From Pegea sp. RAD2-039 (taxonomy: Eukaryota > Chordata > Thaliacea > Salpida > Salpidae): a DNA stretch of 64,000 nt. Positions 34,929 to 47,464 of the stretch are shown piece after piece. The DNA is taken from positions 1,550,001-1,614,000 of the forward strand of contig JAQGEQ010000380.1 in the NCBI GenBank assembly GCA_034620365.1. Reading direction: 5' to 3'. Positions within the stretch are counted from its first letter, which is position 1, and each line of letters opens with the position of its first letter. The notes under the pieces were generated by a model, which did no database searches, was not told the DNA's origin, and saw only the letters and a program-made list of their open reading frames with translations. A program made the position numbers and the translations under genes.

Positions 34929-37386
34929 ACAAATTTGTTGAAATATTTATAAAGGTTGTTTGAAAAGCGATCACTTTTGAACTTTTGATTTTGTGTACTT
35001 AGAAATATGTGTCCCAATCTCATCATCTCTTCTTCCTTTTATCAGCTACTTTCTTTCTTCCTTTTTTTTTGCTACTTTTTCTAACTTTTTTTGAAGCTAG
35101 AGATCTTCTCAATAAGATTTTCTACTTGCTCTTTCATTCCTACTTTTTTGCTTTTTAGAACTTTTTGTTGCTATTTGATATAAACATCATTGTGTTTGAT
35201 AAAAACAACATTTTGCTCAAATAATTTTCAAATGGTGTCGGAAATCTGCTGTGGGCCATTTCTGCTTTCAGCCACTTTTCCAATTATTCCATAAAACATC
35301 TGAATGAAGCCTTCTTATATGCATTTCTGGTATATGCTTGCTACCAACTTGAAAATTCAATCACGTGTTACTCGATTTGTAAACAACCAACCTTCAATTC
35401 GAGCTCCTGACACCAACCAAGTCACATGACACTCACGGAATTTCTTCTCGATATGCTGTCGCCTCTTTTTCTTAAAAACTGTGTATCGTGTTTTCATCTT
35501 TTGTTCCATTCTCGCAAAAGTCCACTTTGGACAAATCATCAACCAACCAATCAGCAGCCAGCATGCTGGTCACATTTAAGTTAGCTTTCATCCCGAACAC
35601 CAACTTCGTTCTCATGTACTAGACTATTAACCAGCTCTCTTGGATTTCATCTGTGAACAACCAAACAATCCAAGATTTGAAATTTAGTCGATATTTAAAC
35701 CACCAGTTTGTTGGTGTTCATTACCGGTATCTGTGAAGCTAGCTGTTTCGTGCTTCTCGTGTTGTGGTGATCTGATGTGGATGACGTCACAATACAAGAC
35801 TCCGCTATCAAGAAGATGTTGAGATTTTAGGTTAAGTCGTGATGAACCTACTTAAGTAGAAATCTATCAATAAGATTAGTATCTTTAAGTTGTGGAAGCT
35901 TAAAGTAAATCTACAAATTTAATAAAGTGTTAAGTCACCATAGATCTATTTTCAATCCACCAAAAATTAGTTAAATTTATTTGAGGTGAATTTCAGAATA
36001 AGTTCAAATTTCGATTTAAATTTTGATTGGTTGAAATTAGAATCGAAATTTAATACTTTTAGGTAGGCGGCGATTTAAGTTGCAATCATTAGAAGCGAAT
36101 ATGCAAGTTGAATAAGTTCATTTTTCTATTAAAAGCCAACTAGTATCTAGAAAAGGTTGTAATTACGTCAGCTGTTTTGTTCAAGTAGCTGTAGTTGAGT
36201 TTCGAGAGCATATCGTCATTTATACTTAACTAACTTTCACGAAAGATTTGAAGGAAATATTGCAACAGATTCAACTTTTACAGATCTTGCAGATAACAAT
36301 TTTGAAAATCTTCAAGTATAGTTCACTTCTTAAAAGTTGTTGGTTTGTTTATTAAGGATCTAAAATGAAAAAAATCCTCTTTTTATGGTAATCTTCAATA
36401 TATGATCAAATCAATTATTGATGTGCGACGTCAATTGTTTTACAGACAAGTTCCTATTTTGTAAAAACAACTTCTCGATTCTAAATAGACAATATTTCAC
36501 AATAATTTGATCTTGTAAATTAAGCTTTCACAAATAACTTTTGAGGAACATTCAGTTTTATTTAGATTATTTGTTTTTAAATTTCTAGCGAGAAAATATA
36601 AAAGCCTTTTCCTCTTTACACAAATTTAAGGATTTTCAAAATCAATGTTTAAACAAATCCAGCCTTATGTAAATTTTGAAGTTCAATTAGAAAGTATTTG
36701 AAGTAAGATTTAAATGAGTAAAAAATTATCTATTTTAGTCAAGTTAGATTAAAGATAGAACTTTATTAAACCATTCCAAGTTGATATAAAATCGATATTT
36801 TTGTTTGTAAATTCAACTTTTTAAAAAATCATCGATTTTTATTTACCGCGAGAAAGAGATTACTCTTCGGGCTTGTCTGAAGATTGTTGAGGAGAAAGTT
36901 CTATTTCAAATATGAACCTACACTAGTGGTTTAACATTGGAGATAGATTTGTACATAACTTGAACTTGTTCTTATTTAAAATCAAATTTTTACTACAACA
37001 AATGATTCAGCAAATTGTTAATAGATTTCTCTAGGTGTTGCTGTTGCTTCAATACTTCAGATGTTTGGATTCTAGAATATTGGACTTGTAGATGATTTTT
37101 TAGAATAATTATCATAACGTTGATTAACAGATAGATATCGAGGAATAAAAAAACGTTATATTAGCAGTTAATGAATTAAACAAATTTGGGTTAAAATCAT
37201 TTATTCAAGCAGTTGTTTTAGACAGATGACAAAAATGGTAAAATATGAAAAAGTTCGTTGTTTAAGAAAAGATTTTATCAAGTAATCACAAACTTCAATT
37301 TTTTTGTATTTTTTATTATATTCTGACAATACAAAGTTGTGTATTAAATTAGTTTTGCTACATTGAAAATTTTACAGACTGATAAA
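34929..37386. other. Intergenic: DLG5 3' region and NRF-6-like upstream region
   Basis: 34929-35830 is moderately GC-rich and may be DLG5 3' untranslated sequence; a candidate polyadenylation signal (AATAAA) lies at about 35920, after the last TGACGTCA near 35783. The rest to 37386 is AT-rich with no coding signal. The open frame at 35357-35542 on the minus strand has no partner exons and I do not treat it as a gene. Confidence 0.45.
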
Positions 37387-40300
37387 ATGAAAACAGTTGC
37401 TTTGATTCAGTTTCTTGTCCTAATATTTTTTTGTAATGAAGTAGCTGCCCTGAAAAGTATTCTGACAAGCATTAATCCTGTAAAAGTAGTTGAACAAAAT
37501 TCAGCAAGATTTCAAAATCCTGACCAGAAATTATTGAATCTGGCATCTTTCATCAAAAATAACCTCCAAGCAACAAATGGAACAGTTGATTGTAATTCTT
37601 CGTTGAAAAGAATCTATGGTGATGCAGTTGGTGGCCAAATTTACGCCTTGAAATGTAAGATTGAAAATCTAAAATTATTTATTTTATAAAATGCTGCTTT
37701 AGACTTTGATTCCTGGGGTCATCTTGAAAGTGGGATTCTACAGGGAAATCTTCAATGGTATGGTCGATATAAGGAATGTTTCCAAGCAACAAACACAAGC
37801 TTGAATCTTGGTTTTAGTCCAAAATACTCCCTGATCCGATTTAAAGAAGTTTGTTGATTTATAATTTTAAGATGTGAAAAGAATTTTGTAAATATTTTTA
37901 GAAAAATGAGACGAAGTTAATTATTGGAGCTTGTATTCCAAATACATGTTCAATTTTGGAATTCAATGCAAGAGTTCAACAGCTTGTTCCAGAGGCTTCA
38001 GTATTAGACATGCCTTTGTCGTTTCCTGGTTGGCAGACTAAAGATATTATGATGATGTCAGCTTCACTTTATTTATAATAATTTCAAATAAATATTGATT
38101 TTCTGCGGTGATTTATAAATTGTATTTTTAGTAGAACTTTTGAGAAACTATCAAAAGTTGTTGAAAGTTCCGTACTTTATTAGTTTGATCAAAAATTTAT
38201 TTTCAATTCTAAGAAATCCATTAAAACATTAGAAATATCAAAATGAAACTTAATATTGTAACCTTTATGGATTAATAATCTAATTCCTATAAAGTCTTTA
38301 ATTCAAAAAGGAAAATGTTGAACTATAAACGGTTTTAGTTCCTTTTTATAAATGATAGATTAAAAACGGTTTAATTCTAAAATTTATTTATGATTTGAAA
38401 TCAGTTAAATTAAAGATTCATTTTGTTTTCAGGTTCCTCTTATCTACACTTTTCATTTTTGTTGTTGCTTCAACATTGTTAGATGTAAAGATCAGAAAGA
38501 GTAGAAGAGAAAGTGGAGTATATAGTGAACTCTATGCAACATCTACCCAATATACTAACTCTACATCAGGTTAGTGGACATCTGAAGAGATACTTTTGTT
38601 GCATCGTTTATAAGATCAAGATATTAGATACTTTTAAATCTTCTTATTCTTAGAACAATTGAGAATTAGAATTATTATCTAAAATTTTTAAACTTTTGTA
38701 ACTTATCATTCAAACTCATAATTCCTTTTTATATTTTTTAACTAAAATTTTCAGAAAATAAATTTCGGTTGTAGGTTTCAGGCATTTTTAAACTTATTTT
38801 TAGTACTTTAACCCACGCTTAAGTTTATATCGTTCTCTCACTTTTATTTGAAATGATGAAATAATTTAAACTTAAAAAATAACTGACAATTATATTGCAA
38901 AGCTTTTTAGTTAAACGATGATCTTTTAAAATCTTTATTTTCATTTAGCTCCATATTTGTGTGATGATGATCTCAAAATCTAATTTACAGATCTTACAAA
39001 ACTTTGTCTTTGCTTCTCTATCATAAGGAATACAGAAAATCTTCTAGATACTTCTAAAGCACCTGAGCAAGTCAGTTGCTTGTATGGATTACGGTTTTTT
39101 AGTATGCTATGGGTTTTCTTTACACACACTAACATATTTGCGATTCACTTTATTGGTAAGTTAAATGATATAAAGCTGAAAAATCTATTTTTTGATTGAA
39201 ATTATTGTTCTAGATAATCCAGTTGATTTATTCCAGTACTCAATTGATCACTGGACCTATCAGATTGTGATTAATTCATCTTTCTGTGTCGATACTTTCT
39301 TTTTTATTAGTGGACTTCTTGTTTGTTATAATGGATTGAAACAGATGGAAAATAATGGAGGAAAACTTCATCCTTTTCAAATGTATTTTCTACGATATAT
39401 GAGGTAAATAGAATCAATATTTTTGATGAAAAATAAACCAAATTCTTTCATCCTGTTACAGATTGACACCAACTTATGCTTTCTGCATTTTCTTTTCAAT
39501 TACAATCTGGAATAAAATTGGAGAAGGTCCCATGTTTATGTTTCTTGGTAATTACCTGCAGAAAAGTTGTCAACAGTTTTGGTGGACCAACTTATTGTAT
39601 ATAAACACTTTATACCCTCCTAAACTGGATAATGAAGTAATTTTATGTCTTTGATATATTCAAATACCATCGAAAAAATAAAATATTTAAATTAAAAGTC
39701 GTCTATAAAATTTGATTCAATAAAATCTGTTTTGTAAATTAAATTTAGTTTAAAATAACACCAGTAACTTTTGTTGAATAAAACTATCAATTTTATTCAG
39801 TGTTATGCATGGGGCTGGTACTTAGCAAATGATATGATATTCTATATCTTATCACCTATATTTATCTTTGCTTTATACAAGTAAGCATCTGTCTAATTTG
39901 TTTTTTCAGAGTTTTTTTCAAGTTTCAAATTTTGAAAAAGCTTTAAACGTTTTACAGAAAACCATTTTTAGGAAAATTCATAACCGGGTTTGTGATTTTT
40001 GTAAGCATTTTGTTGACTGGAATTTTCTCAATATTAACATCTCAACAGCCAGAAACTATTTATTTAGGACAAGTAGCTAAGTACGAATCACCAAAAAGAT
40101 CCAAAATCTTCTTCCAAAATCTCCTTTTTTATTCACACTTGATAAATTTCAAATTATTATTTTTAAGCAAACTTTCACAAGTCGTTTTCACTGACGACAT
40201 GAACATTTTCAGATCAACTTTAAGCACAATCAGTGAGGTCGAAGGTGAAGACTCATCGCCATTAAACAAACCTGATCAATATAGTTTGTATATATCTGAT

Positions 40301-41071
40301 CTTTACACTAAACCTTACATAAGAATTGGGGCTTATCTCATTGGCTTATTAACAGGATACTTCTTACATAAGAATCGTTACAACAAGATTTATATTTCAA
40401 AAGTTCGTTTTTTGAGCTTGTACTTCAACAATTTTAACATTTAATTATTCTCATGAAGACTTTTGCTGGTTTGGGTTGGATTTGTAGTTCATTTCTGTCA
40501 TGCCTACTGATATTTGGTCTTTACTCGAAATTTCGGGTTGGACAACAGCTACCTGTCCCAATTGCTTCATTGTATAATTCAATTTGTCGCCCTTTGTGGT
40601 GCTTGTCACTGACTTGGTTGACAGTGGCTTGTGTTAATAGCCATGGATGTGAGTTTGAAAATGTAGTTTGAAAATGAACCTTATTTAACAGTTTTTAAAT
40701 TTATACAGATTTTGTAAACACAATTTTGAGTTCAAAACTAATTATCCCATTGAGTAGATTAACTTATTCTTGTTATCTTCTTCATCCTTTGGTTATTTGG
40801 TTAAACTACTCTTCTTCTGAAACCACAATGCATATTACTATCTTCTATTTGATCATATCTTTTATTGGTAAGTATTTCAAAAGTTGAATTTAAAGTAGTA
40901 AAAGATGAATTTCAATCTATTTATAGTTTCAAACTTCAAATATTTCAACCAATTTTTGGTTCTTCAGGTCAACTCTTCATTATTCACTTACTGGCTTATT
41001 TGGTTTCGATGTTGGTCGAATTTCCATTCTTTTCTATCGCTAAGTTCTTTTTAAGAAAATTAAACAAATAA
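37387..41071 (+). CDS. NRF-6-type (nose resistant to fluoxetine) membrane acyltransferase
   Basis: Thirteen exons: 37387-37654, 37703-37848, 37902-38057, 38433-38569, 38991-39155, 39214-39403, 39462-39636, 39801-39880, 39958-40080, 40213-40402, 40459-40648, 40709-40867 and 40968-41071; about 690 residues. It has a signal peptide (first 21 residues), an NRF lumenal domain with paired cysteines (WG..ESGILQGN, Y..C, GACIPNTC), a first membrane helix in exon 4, then an acyltransferase-3 domain of about ten helices with the family hallmarks R.FSMLWVFFTH, DTFFFISGLL, CYAWGWYLANDM, YTKPYIRIGAYLIG and SRLTYSCYLLHP. The family moves lipophilic compounds or acyl groups in gut and epithelia. Exon 3 and exon 4 disagree by one base: an AAAA run at 38040-38043 with one A fewer would restore phase. 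A weak alternative donor at about 38020 would also do so. Confidence 0.88.
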
Positions 41072-41443
41072 AATTCTTCAAACTTTAAAATTGGACCGTC
41101 GACAACGCTACATTTTAAGAAGTTTAATGAATTTTTAACAATTTTTATTTCAATAAATCTGTTTATTTTGAATTTCAAATAAATAACTTTCAATTTAAAC
41201 ACATCCAAATGAAAACTGTTTAAATTAGCACAATTATTTCTGTATCTGTATATAACAACGTTTCGCAGAAATTATGGTATTGTAAATAAATATAAGATGC
41301 ATGAAAAGAAGTACGTTTTTTTGGCAATCATTTCTAAAGATTCTTTGCAGGAATTTCTACTTCTTAATATTTTGTTGAAAGATTGTGGCTCTGAAGTTTA
41401 TTCACTGAAACCAAAGCAGCAAATCTTTTAAAAATTAAATAGT
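41072..41443. other. Convergent 3' region between the NRF-6-like gene and GNL1
   Basis: About 370 bases separate two convergent genes. They hold only A/T-rich 3' sequence, with AATAAA near 41151 and ATTTATTT-like motifs on both strands that could serve either transcript. Confidence 0.45.
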
Positions 41444-44400
41444 TTAAGATAAAAGTAAATTCTGAAAAGTGTTCTTGAGCGTAAGAACTTCTCCGCATCC
41501 TTCTTCTTCCTCTTCTGATTCAGTCTCTTCTTCCAGATCACTTTCAAGATCAGACAAATTGATAATTTCAGCCTTATGACCGCTTATTTGAAGCGATAAA
41601 ATGTATTTTGTGACTTTGTGTACATCCCAGCTTTCTGTAAACATCTTTTATTAACAAATCGACCACCAAAGTGGTCCACAAACCTTTATGGGCAGTGTAG
41701 CCCGGTGGTCTCATCCACAAACACAGTCTACCATCTACAGCCATCCTTAAAATGCTATTAGCAGCGCGATAGACGTCAGGACGCGAAGCTTTCGCTGTCA
41801 TGTAATTCTTCCTCATTGCCCAAGCTTTGAAACAAAGTAGTTGAGTTTTTGAAGGTCCACGACCTCAACTGACCTTCACAAATGGCCCAGGGCGTCCAGG
41901 GCTGGTCAGATGGCGGAAGCTTTAATATCTCAACGATTGGTAATCGAGAAGCGAGGTAACCAACTGATGTGTATGGTTCCTGGACTTGTGAGATGGGATA
42001 GATACCACTTAGTATCTAGGACAGTTGGGTTGTGGTTGTAGGACAGGACAGGACAAGTTAGACCACTTACTTGCATCCGTTTGTCAATCAATGATGGAAA
42101 AACGAGACCAGGACAGTCACATAAACGAACAGTTTTGGTCAAGAAGTAAGTCTGAAAGTATTTAGTGTGTCCTGGAGTTATTGATGTGCTGACCACTTTT
42201 CGCCCCATTAGACCATTCATCAGTGACGACTTGCCCACATTTGGATGACCTACCAGACACATCTAAGTGATCTCCGCATCAAGTAAACCTCGACTAGCTC
42301 ACCTACAAATCCTAGAGTGATGAATCGATGATGAAGATCATCCTCAAAATGATCCCCATCTGCATGATCTCTTAAATATTCAACATCCGCAGTAGATGAG
42401 GACTTTTGTGTTGATACATCATCTTGATCTTTTCTAATCTTCTGTTGCCATGACGACAAGTCAACTGAAAACATAACAGATGAAAATTGAAACTTTGGGA
42501 TCAGATCTTTGTACCTCGATCTTGAAAGATCTCTTTGCAATGATCTAAGAGCTCTTCCGGACCTAGTTGAGTTCGATAAATCCGTTTGCTGTTTGGTCTT
42601 CTTCTCATCTCTGTAATTATGTGGTTACCACGTGACTGGATGTTAATAAAGTCTTACTTGTGCCGTGATCAACTCTTCGGACTTCTGAAGGAAATGATGT
42701 AAAGAAGACGACCCTCAAATCTGGGTAGAGTCTGAAATAAAAGATTCAGAAATTTTCTGCTGACAATTCTCTAAGTTTACTTTTTGAAATATTCTGACCA
42801 AGCTGCGCTAACAGAAGCAGGAATCAAATCAACTTTGTTCAAAACCAAAATTAGAGGCTTCTTCAAGTCCTTGGTCACGTGGTTGTAGAGAGCGGGTGAG
42901 AAGTGAAGGATCTAGTGAAGAAGAAGTGTAAGATGAGGAGCTTTTTATCAACAGATCAACGTTCTTGACGTTTCAAAGAACAAAAATCATCAACATCTTA
43001 CCGGATGTCTTATATCAGTTACCAAGACAACAACATCACTTTTCTCTAAGACTCGCCATACTTGTCGCCATGTCTACATTAAAAACTTCCATCATCAGAA
43101 TATTAGATGATAAAAATACCTCCAGATTATGTTCGAAGTAACTTAAATTCTTATCTTCGTTTTCTTTGTGTATTTTTTGAAGATATTCAGTAAAATATGA
43201 ACTTTCATTTGCTTCAAGTTGAAACTTGGACATAGAGTTACTCCATTGTGGTCTTTTAGGCAGTTCCAGAACTGAACGACTTCAACTCACAAACAACCTT
43301 CAATTGTTGAACTTACCTGCATCAATTGGATGAACATCTTCAATTGAGATCTCTAAATCTTCATCTTCAACAAATTGAATAGGCTCAGTTTGAGACTTTA
43401 GTTTTCTTGCCGAAATTTCATCAGGAGTTTCCCGCAAGAAATTCAATTTGTAGCGATTAGGATTATATTGACCTGAATCAGAAAAACGTTCAATTTAAGA
43501 TTCCATTTGAAAAGTATTTTTGTGATTTTCTTGAAATTATTCTTGAAAGATGAACTTAATATCATCAAAAGATTTAATTTAGTTATTACAAAAAACGCAA
43601 AGAAGGGTGCCTGAAGAGAGCACCTCTCACTAACACACATTCTCACAAATAACATTATATTATTATAAAAAATCGCCAGTTCATGAGCCCTCTACAACAC
43701 AACTGTTAATAATTACATAGAATGTTTATAATATAAAATAATCTCAATTTAAAAATGACAATTTTGGAAATATTTTAACGGTTCAACTTCTACTTCAACA
43801 ACATGAGTGATTCTGACATGACAATGTCTAATGGCAGGTAGTTCCATGTACTAATTGTGCGGTATGAGAAAAAATTCTATCTGATTAATGTACCAGGTGA
43901 TATGGGCTTATTAAGATGTAATGTGTGTCGTCTTACTTGGTATAACTTGAGGGAAGGACTAATGGAAAAGAAATCATCAAACTGAAGGTTTTTTTAAGAA
44001 GATCTTTCCAATATAGATTGAAATGTTTAGTTGTTTTGTTCTCAGTTTTTTAATTACAAATTCTCTAGCTTAATAATCCACTTAACTCAAAAGATCACAA
44101 TTGTTGGTATTTTTTCTGTAACATTTCAAGATTTAATAAATTGTTATCCTTTTCATTCAATTCTCCCTTTTCCTCCACCTACCACCACATTTTATTACTT
44201 CTTTTATAATTCAATCCATCTTCAAGCTTCTGTGCCGCTCATCTATACAACCCCTTGTTGATGATATTCTACAAATATAATTGTTGAAGAAATCAAATCA
44301 TATGGATGACTGATTTTTACATCTTCACTGTCTGCCACAATATTCAAAACAAACTAACTCATTTACCTGAACAGATCCCTTTTTATCTACTCTTTTATAT

Positions 44401-45678
44401 TTCAATTCTGTTATCTTCCATTTATATACTTTCTCGATGAAAGACTTGCATCATTATCTTAGTGTATAAAAACTAGATAGTGATCAGCCACTGAAGACGA
44501 CTCTTTCTTACTAGTAGCTTTCGTCAAATCTTCAAATTGATCTTAAATCTTAACTCTTGGATTGATCAACTTCTTAAAGATCAACAACATGTCATCATCA
44601 ATAACTCTGCTTCAACTATTCTAAGGGGTTTCAGTGGCTTTTCCAAAAGCAGCATGATTGGCCTTCATCACTAAATCGCTGTTTGCGATGATGCAAAACT
44701 CTGACTCACTTAATCTTCAATTTTCTTTAGTGACAAACCCATGTCTTAAATCCAGGTAGCTCAACTTTCAGTTAATGCAACCTTAAACTTTAACCTCTGC
44801 TGATTTCTATGTGAACACCAAGAAAACTCCACAGTATTCAGTCATTAACCAATTGGGCATATCAATCATATTATTTACTTGAAATATCTTGTTTCTTGTA
44901 TGAATGCTTAAAATTATGAATGGATTTTTTCAACTTGGCTTTAATTTTTTCAAAGTTTTTTTTATGTTGCTCAAAATCAATCCAATAAAAAATTTTTAAA
45001 ACACACAGTGAGCTAACAACTTTTTGAACAATTTAAACACCATTATGTTGTTTCATTAAAATGAAAAATATGATTTGAGTAATTTTGTTGACTAGTCATA
45101 CTATGCTGCCATTTTCTTCATTTTTTATATATTTGTTATCTTTTCTATTCTTAGCATACTTATTCCTTTTCTATATTCTGATTTTTCACATTACTTTTGT
45201 CAAAACTTTCTTCTTTTATTTCTCTGAAGTCACATTTTTTTATCTTTACTATAAGAACTAGATGTTTTGTTATCTGAAGTCTTAGTCATTTGCTAAAATA
45301 AAAATTATAATTGTTTCAGCAATTTCTATAAAACTTTATAGTAAATTTAAATGAGAAATATTTTAATAACAAATATGACAATAATATAGAATAATATCTT
45401 ACCTTTTTTCAATTGTGGTTTTGTTGTTACTTGCTTTTTTGATGTAGAATGAACCTGAGAATTACCTAAAGTAAAATCGCCAGCTAAAATCAAAATGAAT
45501 AGATTAATATTCTAATTTTATCAAACATGTTTTTCATAGTTATAATCGAAATAAACAGAGTATAAAAAAGTAAAATTAGTAATTGAATAAACTTTAAACA
45601 AATTTTACTTTTTTTCAGTTTTTTATTCTGAAGTTGAACTTTTTTTTGTTTCCCACTAAAAGGCTTTTTTCGTGGCAT
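41444..45678 (-). CDS. GNL1: GNL1, circularly permuted nuclear GTPase
   Basis: Thirteen exons join in phase: 45678-45609, 45483-45403, 43472-43317, 43271-43120, 43073-43002, 42911-42781, 42731-42658, 42610-42515, 42464-42303, 42249-42071, 42015-41874, 41824-41684 and 41634-41444. The N terminus MPRKKPFSGKQKK is the family's basic nucleolar-type start. The G motifs appear in permuted order: NKVD (G4) in exon 6 before the Walker A loop GHPNVGKSS (exon 10) and DCPG (G3). Between come TPGHTKYFQTYFLT and later QEPYTSVGYLASR and DVYRAANS.LR.AVDGRL. The C terminus is acidic (EEETESEEEEE). GNL1/HSR1 belongs to the YlqF/YawG GTPases linked to ribosome assembly. A 1.9-kb intron (45402-43473) holds a truncated LINE and another repeat. 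Confidence 0.95.
43585..43992 (-). mobile_element. 5'-truncated LINE copy in a GNL1 intron
   Basis: The segment matches 23140-23560 of the LINE at 23100-25974 over about 350 bases in the same orientation, including the tail with GGTGCTC, TTCAGGCACCC and TTCTTTGCG and an A/T-rich 3' end near 43580. It ends abruptly near 43992 inside the last part of the reverse-transcriptase frame. This is a typical 5'-truncated insertion and lies in the same sense as GNL1. Confidence 0.85.
44130..44870. repeat. Dispersed repeat in a GNL1 intron, related to 21200-21800
   Basis: Several blocks match the reverse complement of 21400-21800 (see that entry), and a block at 44505-44550 (GTAGCTTTCGTCAAATCTTC) matches 4022-4060. 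Gaps and rearrangements suggest an old element. No coding capacity is seen. Confidence 0.55.
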
Positions 45679-47464
45679 TTTAATAATTTATTTCAATTAA
45701 ATATCTAAGCTGATACAAAATGTTAAAATAGTTGATAGATTTTTTCTAGTTTAAATAAAATAATTTAGTTTTAGAAAAAAAGATGTAGACATAAAAGAAA
45801 TAATACAATAACTAAATAGTTTTATCATGAATAAATATATAAATATAAAAATGATCAAAGATATTTTTGTTTATTTAAGAAATTCATAATCTTTAAAGAA
45901 AAGTATATCTTTATAACAAACAATTTAGTTTAAAAACTTTAATTATAGTTTTACAAACAAAGGTAAAATATTTATATCATTGTAATTTTATTAAAAATAT
46001 AAAAATAAATTCTTTAATTGATAATTCGACAAAAAACTAAAACCAGAAAAAGCATCAATTAAAGCCATCAACTTGAAATCAGCTGTAGAAATGTTAATAC
46101 AAACTAATTTGGGTTTTTTTGGTACTTAATAAAAGTCTAAACAGAGTTTAATTTAAATTTAATGCTTTTAATTTCAGCTTAAGTAGTAATTCCAAGAATT
46201 TAGGCAAATTTAGTTTATATTTTCTTCAAATATTTTTTGGCCACAAACAATAACAAAAACTGTAAATTTAAAAATAAGCAGAAACACTTTTTAAACTACT
46301 TTGTAAAATAAAAGCAGTAGAAAGTAGAACAAAAAAAATAAATTCAAACATATTATAGGTATACAATTAAAATGTTCAATTTACAAAATGTAATAAATAA
46401 GTTAAAACTACTACCAAGCCTAATTACACGATTTACTTAAACGTTTTTTTCTAGTATGATCGCCTAATAACTTATGAAGAGCTTTGACAAAATAAACAAT
46501 AATGGTTCAAATCCAACATAAAGTACAATTCTGTAATACTTTTGTTACTTAAGAACCATGATTAGTAACACAAAGTAAAGAAAAACTAGTCTTGGATAAA
46601 TATATAGTTAAATATATAAATTCGTCTGCTTCTAGCAAATTACTTATTTTAAGTATAAAAAATCTATAAAGTATAAAAGTTCTTGAAAATATTTTGGTAA
46701 AGTAATAAAATTTCTAATTTCTATCAAAGTATCAATTTGGGATCAAAAATATATTTTTATCCGTTACACCTTTTTAAATATATAATTAAATTTTAAGCTA
46801 AGTGTCAGAAATCATAAGTTGAGGAAAGACTGTTGATATAGAGATCCATGTAAGATAAATTACAACCTTATAAAGATTTTAGCTGAAGATTATCCAATAG
46901 ATAACAAATGATGACAAAGTCCCATTTGCACAAACAAATCTACTGCTTACATTAAGCGTTTGCTTCAAAAACCGTACTAACAGGGTTTGTAGAAAACTTG
47001 TTATCAAGAACAAACGTTAATATATGATAAAATATGAAGATTCAATCTTTCTATAATCTTAGTTTCAACTAAAATGTTGACCAAAAGAAAATAATTGTTA
47101 CATTAGGTTTTTTATCCATTAGGTAATAGTGTAGAAGTGTTTGAAGTTGTTGGTATATAAAATACTTCACAAATAAATTCGACTTTTTTAGATTTAAATC
47201 CATTTTAACAATAAATGAAATTTTATAAAACTTATAATACTAGTAGAATGATTTGGCTTGTCAAGCAAAAGTCTTTTGAATAAACTATAAAGTTATTTTA
47301 ATATATTATAAAAGTTTTAAGTTTAAAAAAAAGTTTTCAATTTCAAATTTTATTTCGAAAATTATTAGTTTTTAGATAGACGAATAAAAACATCATTTCA
47401 CTAAAAAGAATTTTTTATTTTAAAAAAAAATCAATTACTTAGAGTTGATTTTTCGGAGACATTT
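45679..47464. other. AT-rich intergenic region upstream of GNL1
   Basis: No gene is seen between the GNL1 start and the 3' end of the C6orf118-like gene. The DNA is very A/T-rich, with runs of A and T only. Confidence 0.5.

Noticed and set aside
35357..35542. A 61-residue basic minus-strand frame
   Set aside because: No domain, no splice partners, and it lies in the probable DLG5 3' region.
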